Assembly (NCBI GenBank): GCA_029259975.1
Contig: JAJDEE010000166.1
Coordinates: forward strand, 1-8,053
DNA length: 8,053 nt
Direction of reading: 5' to 3'
From: Planctomycetota bacterium
GTDB taxonomy: Bacteria > Planctomycetota > Planctomycetia > Pirellulales > Lacipirellulaceae
The notes beneath the pieces were generated by a model. It was not told the DNA's origin and searched no databases. It saw only the letters and a list, made by a program, of their open reading frames with translations. The translations under genes were made by a program, and so were the position numbers. Of this stretch, positions 5,767 through 8,053 are shown one piece after another; the stretch's first letter is position 1, and every line of letters begins with the position of its first letter.

Positions 5767-6420
5767 AAGCTTGCCCGCCTCGATAAGCATCGCGATCACC
5801 TGATCTGCCAGCACATCGGGAGCAGTTGCATTGGCATCGAGTACCAATTCGGGCTGCTCGGGAGCTTCGTAAGGCGAACTAATGCCGGTAAAGTCGCTAA
5901 TTTCGCCTGCTCGAGCCTTTTTGTACAGTCCTTTCGGATCGCGTGACTCGCAGGTTTCGAGCGACGCGTCGACAAAGACTTCTAGAAAGTCGCCTTTACT
6001 GAGGCTCTCGCGCACGATATCGCGATCAGCTCGGAATGGGCTGACAAATGCCGTCAGCGTGACAAGGCCCGCGTCGCACAATAGCCCTGCGACGGCACCC
6101 ACGCGGCGGATATTTTCTTCGCGGTCTTGTTGCGAGAATCCGAGTCCGAAACGCTTGGCGAATTCTTCGCCGTAGCGATCTGTCAGCAGTTGAGGCGTAG
6201 CGCTGAGGCCGTGACGGACGTTGTCGCCGTCGAGCAGGTAGCTGCGCACCCCCCGTTGGTGGAGCTTTTGATCGACCAAGTTCGCCACGGTGCTTTTGCC
6301 GCAGCCGCTTAGCCCAGTGAACCAAACCACGCAGCCGCAGTGGCCATTTTTTTGTTCGCGATCAGCACGAGAAATCGACTGTTCGTGCCAGACGACGATC
6401 GGTTTTTCAGAGTTGGACAT
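5761..6420 (-). CDS. cysC: Adenylylsulfate (APS) kinase
   Basis: CysC transfers a phosphate from ATP to APS to give PAPS, for sulfate assimilation or as sulfate donor for sulfotransferases. The 219-residue protein has the P-loop GLSGCGKST (36-44), substrate motif LDGDNVRHGL (63-72), FSQQDREENIRRVGAVA (95-111), TAFVSPFRADRD (123-134) with the family's active-site Ser at 127, and the KGLYKKARAGE then FTGISSPYEAPE segment (163-188). Compared with E. coli CysC as I recall it, there is an extra stretch of about 17 residues between HGL and LGFS (roughly 73-92). The 25-residue amino extension before the core is also usual for the family. There is no cysN/cysD next to it, so this is a solitary kinase. 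ATG 6420 has no clear Shine-Dalgarno; a tandem repeat sits just upstream. Downstream is the BON gene, 172 bp away and probably separately transcribed. Confidence 0.95.
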   Translation of the reverse strand: MSNSEKPIVVWHEQSISRADREQKNGHCGCVVWFTGLSGCGKSTVANLVDQKLHQRGVRSYLLDGDNVRHGLSATPQLLTDRYGEEFAKRFGLGFSQQDREENIRRVGAVAGLLCDAGLVTLTAFVSPFRADRDIVRESLSKGDFLEVFVDASLETCESRDPKGLYKKARAGEISDFTGISSPYEAPEQPELVLDANATAPDVLADQVIAMLIEAGKLS

Positions 6421-6424
6421 ATCA

Positions 6425-6448
6425 TTGAGATCGAGATTTGAGATCGAG
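6425..6448 (-). repeat. Tandem 11-nt direct repeat upstream of the cysC start
   Basis: TTGAGATCGAG occurs at 6425-6435 and 6438-6448 (plus-strand reading), separated by AT, giving a 13-bp period. On the cysC strand it reads CTCGATCTCAA twice, ending 4 bases before the ATG, in the place where a ribosome binding site would be expected. It could be a regulator site or leader element. The rest of the 146-bp gap between cysC and the next gene shows nothing else that I can support. Confidence 0.4.
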
Positions 6449-6566
6449 GATCGTGAGGAAATGGATTGCCGTCAAACACTTGCTCTACCTACCGAACCGC
6501 GCCCGGTGAGGAAGCGTCTTTTAGCTGGACGCCGGTGGAGAGGACTGCCGTCGAGTGTTTTGTAGT

Positions 6567-7664
6567 TCATTCCGACGCTATGCCTGCCAACTCGCACAGG
6601 TTTGCCGAAAGCACCGGCTGCGGGCAGCTCCAGACCAAGAAAAAGAGCGCCTCGCGGCACCACCGACCAGCCGGATGCCCCAAAATATAGCCTGTTCCTT
6701 TGGCGGCTGCCAAGGCGGCTTGTGCACTTCGTAACGCGAGGCTGTTGGCACGTTGGCGTAGCAGCTCGGTCAAGCAATCGGATTCGCCACGCACGACGCT
6801 GAACAGTTGATTGTGTACTTCTTGATAATTTTGCTGCAAAGCTTCGAGTGGGGTACCTAGTTCGGGGCGCTGCACCGATTCTGCGGCCAAAAATTCGATT
6901 GCCGAACGGGCAAGCCCCAACGCCAATGTCGAGGTCTGGTAGCCACCTGAGCCGGCGCCGATGCCCACAGACATGACGTTTTCGAGGGGGCCAGCGACCA
7001 CCCAGCGATCTTCGACAAAAACTTCTTGCAGCTGCAGCTGGCCAGTATGGCTGGCCGTAACGCCCACCATTTGTGCCGGTTCGCCAGCAACAACGCCCGG
7101 CAAGTTCATCGGCAGCGCGACTAGCAGCTGTTCAGGAGTCACTTGGTCGTCGACGGTCATGGTCGCGCCGACGACTACGAAATCGGATTGCGCCGCACCA
7201 GTCACCCAGGGCGAGAACCCATTAAGGACATATCCGCCGGCCGCTCTTTCGGCACACAACACTGGGCGCGCCAGATGTCGTCGGCTGGTGGTGAGGTGAG
7301 AAATTCCGACAGTGGTCATCAGCTTGCCACGGACCAAGTCGGGCAGCAGCTCTGCTTGTAGTTCACCGTTGGAAGAACTTGCAATCCGCCGGCAAGCTCC
7401 CGTGCGCTGTGTGATTACAAAAGTAGTTGTCAGGCACGCACTACTCAGCGCCAAGTAGCCATGGACGATCGCTTGGTTGTCCCAGCCTTGTCCGCCCCAT
7501 TCAGGATCGAGAAACCACTCGAAAACGCCATATTCGCCACACAGCTGTAACTGCCGAGCCGGCCATTCATTCGAGAGATCCAATTCTCTCGCCAAACCTG
7601 CTAGCTCAGCGCACAACTCGCCCATAGCTGGATCTTCGGGCGAGGTGATTTTCTTTGGGGACAT
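6567..7664 (-). CDS. Acyl-CoA dehydrogenase-like flavoprotein, divergent, catalytic Glu position replaced
   Basis: The 365-residue protein follows the acyl-CoA dehydrogenase layout. The amino-terminal helical domain includes GEYGVFEWFLDPEWGGQGW (43-61) and LTTTFVITQRTGACRRI (78-94). The middle beta domain has LMTTVGISHLTTSRRH (115-130) where the family has its 'ITEP.aGSD' flavin segment, and GFSPWVTGAAQSDFVVVGA (149-167) matching the 'KxWITNg..Adx..V.a' motif. The carboxy helical domain contains LALGLARSAIEFLA (247-260) and the end WCREALFF...LCELAG. In an ungapped hand alignment of that end with 'RDA....IYEGT.QIQR', the catalytic Glu falls on Ser346 (WSCP). The other known Glu position, on the helix of isovaleryl-CoA dehydrogenase, also seems to lack Glu. 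It may be an inactive, altered or oxygenase-like member, so substrate and reaction are unknown. The phosphorylase gene ends 47 bp upstream on the same strand, so co-transcription is possible. No Shine-Dalgarno is seen. Confidence 0.8.
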   Translation of the reverse strand: MSPKKITSPEDPAMGELCAELAGLARELDLSNEWPARQLQLCGEYGVFEWFLDPEWGGQGWDNQAIVHGYLALSSACLTTTFVITQRTGACRRIASSSNGELQAELLPDLVRGKLMTTVGISHLTTSRRHLARPVLCAERAAGGYVLNGFSPWVTGAAQSDFVVVGATMTVDDQVTPEQLLVALPMNLPGVVAGEPAQMVGVTASHTGQLQLQEVFVEDRWVVAGPLENVMSVGIGAGSGGYQTSTLALGLARSAIEFLAAESVQRPELGTPLEALQQNYQEVHNQLFSVVRGESDCLTELLRQRANSLALRSAQAALAAAKGTGYILGHPAGRWCREALFFLVWSCPQPVLSANLCELAGIASE

Positions 7665-7679
7665 GGTATATTCATCATA

Positions 7680-7693
7680 GCCACGAGAGTGGC
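7680..7693. repeat. Small hairpin between the phosphorylase and ACAD-like genes
   Basis: GCCAC (7680-7684), loop GAGA, and GTGGC (7689-7693) form a perfect 5-bp stem in the 47-bp gap. No T run follows on the minus strand, so it is not a classical terminator. It could be a minor mRNA structure or chance. Confidence 0.25.
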
Positions 7694-7711
7694 GATCGTC
7701 AGTAGCCTTTC

Positions 7712-8053
7712 TTAACGCATATCCATCGCAGAACTCACCCCGCCAGCTGCTACCAGATAGCTTTTCTGGACGTAGTCCATCACCATCCGGTGGGCGCTAA
7801 AGCGGGCAGCTAGGGTGGCGATCGAGTTGGTCATCCGTTCGATCCATTCCTGCGGCAAGCCATCGGAATCGCGATCGTAGAACAGCGGGATCACCTCGTC
7901 GCGGAGGACGTGCATCAGGCGGTCGGCGTCACGGTCATCGCCGATATCGAGGTCGGCGTGCTGTGTACCGTGCCCGATCCCGAAACCATTTCGACCGTTG
8001 TAGGCCTCTGCCCACCAACCATCGAGTACCGAGCAATTCAGCCCGCCGTTGAG
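7712..8053 (-). CDS. glgP: Alpha-glucan (glycogen/maltodextrin) phosphorylase, carboxy-terminal part (5' end off right edge)
   Basis: The frame is open from the right edge to TAA at 7714-7712, giving the last 113 residues. It opens with LNGGLNCSVLDGWWAEAYNG, the conserved strand-loop of glucan phosphorylases that in full-length members follows the SGT..MK motif, then NGFGIGHG. After an acidic stretch comes EVIPLFYDRDSDGLPQEWIERM (about residues 53-74, quoted in part), and then ARFSAHRMVMDYVQKSYL. These match the carboxy end of the alpha-glucan phosphorylase family found in many non-enteric bacteria. The enzyme releases glucose-1-phosphate from alpha-1,4-glucan with pyridoxal phosphate; the cofactor lysine lies in the missing part. 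The carboxy tail VAAGGVSSAMDMR is short and ordinary. Only the end is visible, so domain order and length cannot be judged. Confidence 0.88.
   Translation of the reverse strand, partial: LNGGLNCSVLDGWWAEAYNGRNGFGIGHGTQHADLDIGDDRDADRLMHVLRDEVIPLFYDRDSDGLPQEWIERMTNSIATLAARFSAHRMVMDYVQKSYLVAAGGVSSAMDMR

Noticed and set aside
1..8053. CRISPR array, tRNA, rRNA, insertion sequence or attachment site
   Set aside because: No regularly spaced repeats, no cloverleaf-like sequence noticed, no transposase or integrase frames, and no paired terminal repeats were seen by eye.

Overview
The window looks like a chromosomal segment of a planctomycete, probably in the Pirellulaceae. This is inferred from gene content and protein style: a very large membrane protein with a huge Gly/Glu/Gln-rich tract, a 'NPSEFRDLVSGR'-type LpxK amino terminus, a small BON-domain protein, a solitary APS kinase, and rare Shine-Dalgarno sequences. 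No database search was possible. Nothing in the window indicates a plasmid, phage or insertion sequence.

Layout. Positions 1-3255 (minus strand) are one continuous reading frame that runs off the left edge. It has three membrane helices, an outward-facing domain of about 360 residues, then about 430 residues of almost purely hydrophilic low-complexity sequence, then a charged helical segment. A 208-bp divergent intergenic region (3256-3463) separates it from lpxK (plus strand) and carries several perfect inverted repeats, a TATAAT box and a terminator-like hairpin. lpxK (3464-4528) makes lipid A. It is followed on the same strand by a two-gene ParD/ParE-type toxin-antitoxin module (4594-5123) that seems to have its own promoter inside the end of lpxK.

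From 5144 onward everything is on the minus strand. In transcription order, from right to left, these are: the carboxy-terminal 113 codons of an alpha-glucan (glycogen) phosphorylase, cut by the right edge; a divergent acyl-CoA-dehydrogenase-like protein 47 bp downstream; a cysC-type adenylylsulfate kinase; and a small BON-domain gene with its own strong ribosome binding site, a promoter candidate and a terminator candidate. parE and the BON gene converge on the 5124-5210 gap.

The genes do not form one obvious pathway. They are housekeeping functions (lipid A, sulfate activation, glycogen breakdown), one toxin-antitoxin module and two proteins of unclear role. I did not find a convincing new multi-gene system. 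The best points for a second look are the giant low-complexity membrane protein, the palindrome-rich divergent control region, and an acyl-CoA dehydrogenase homologue in which the usual catalytic glutamate position is serine. No stretch over 300 bases lacks a gene.
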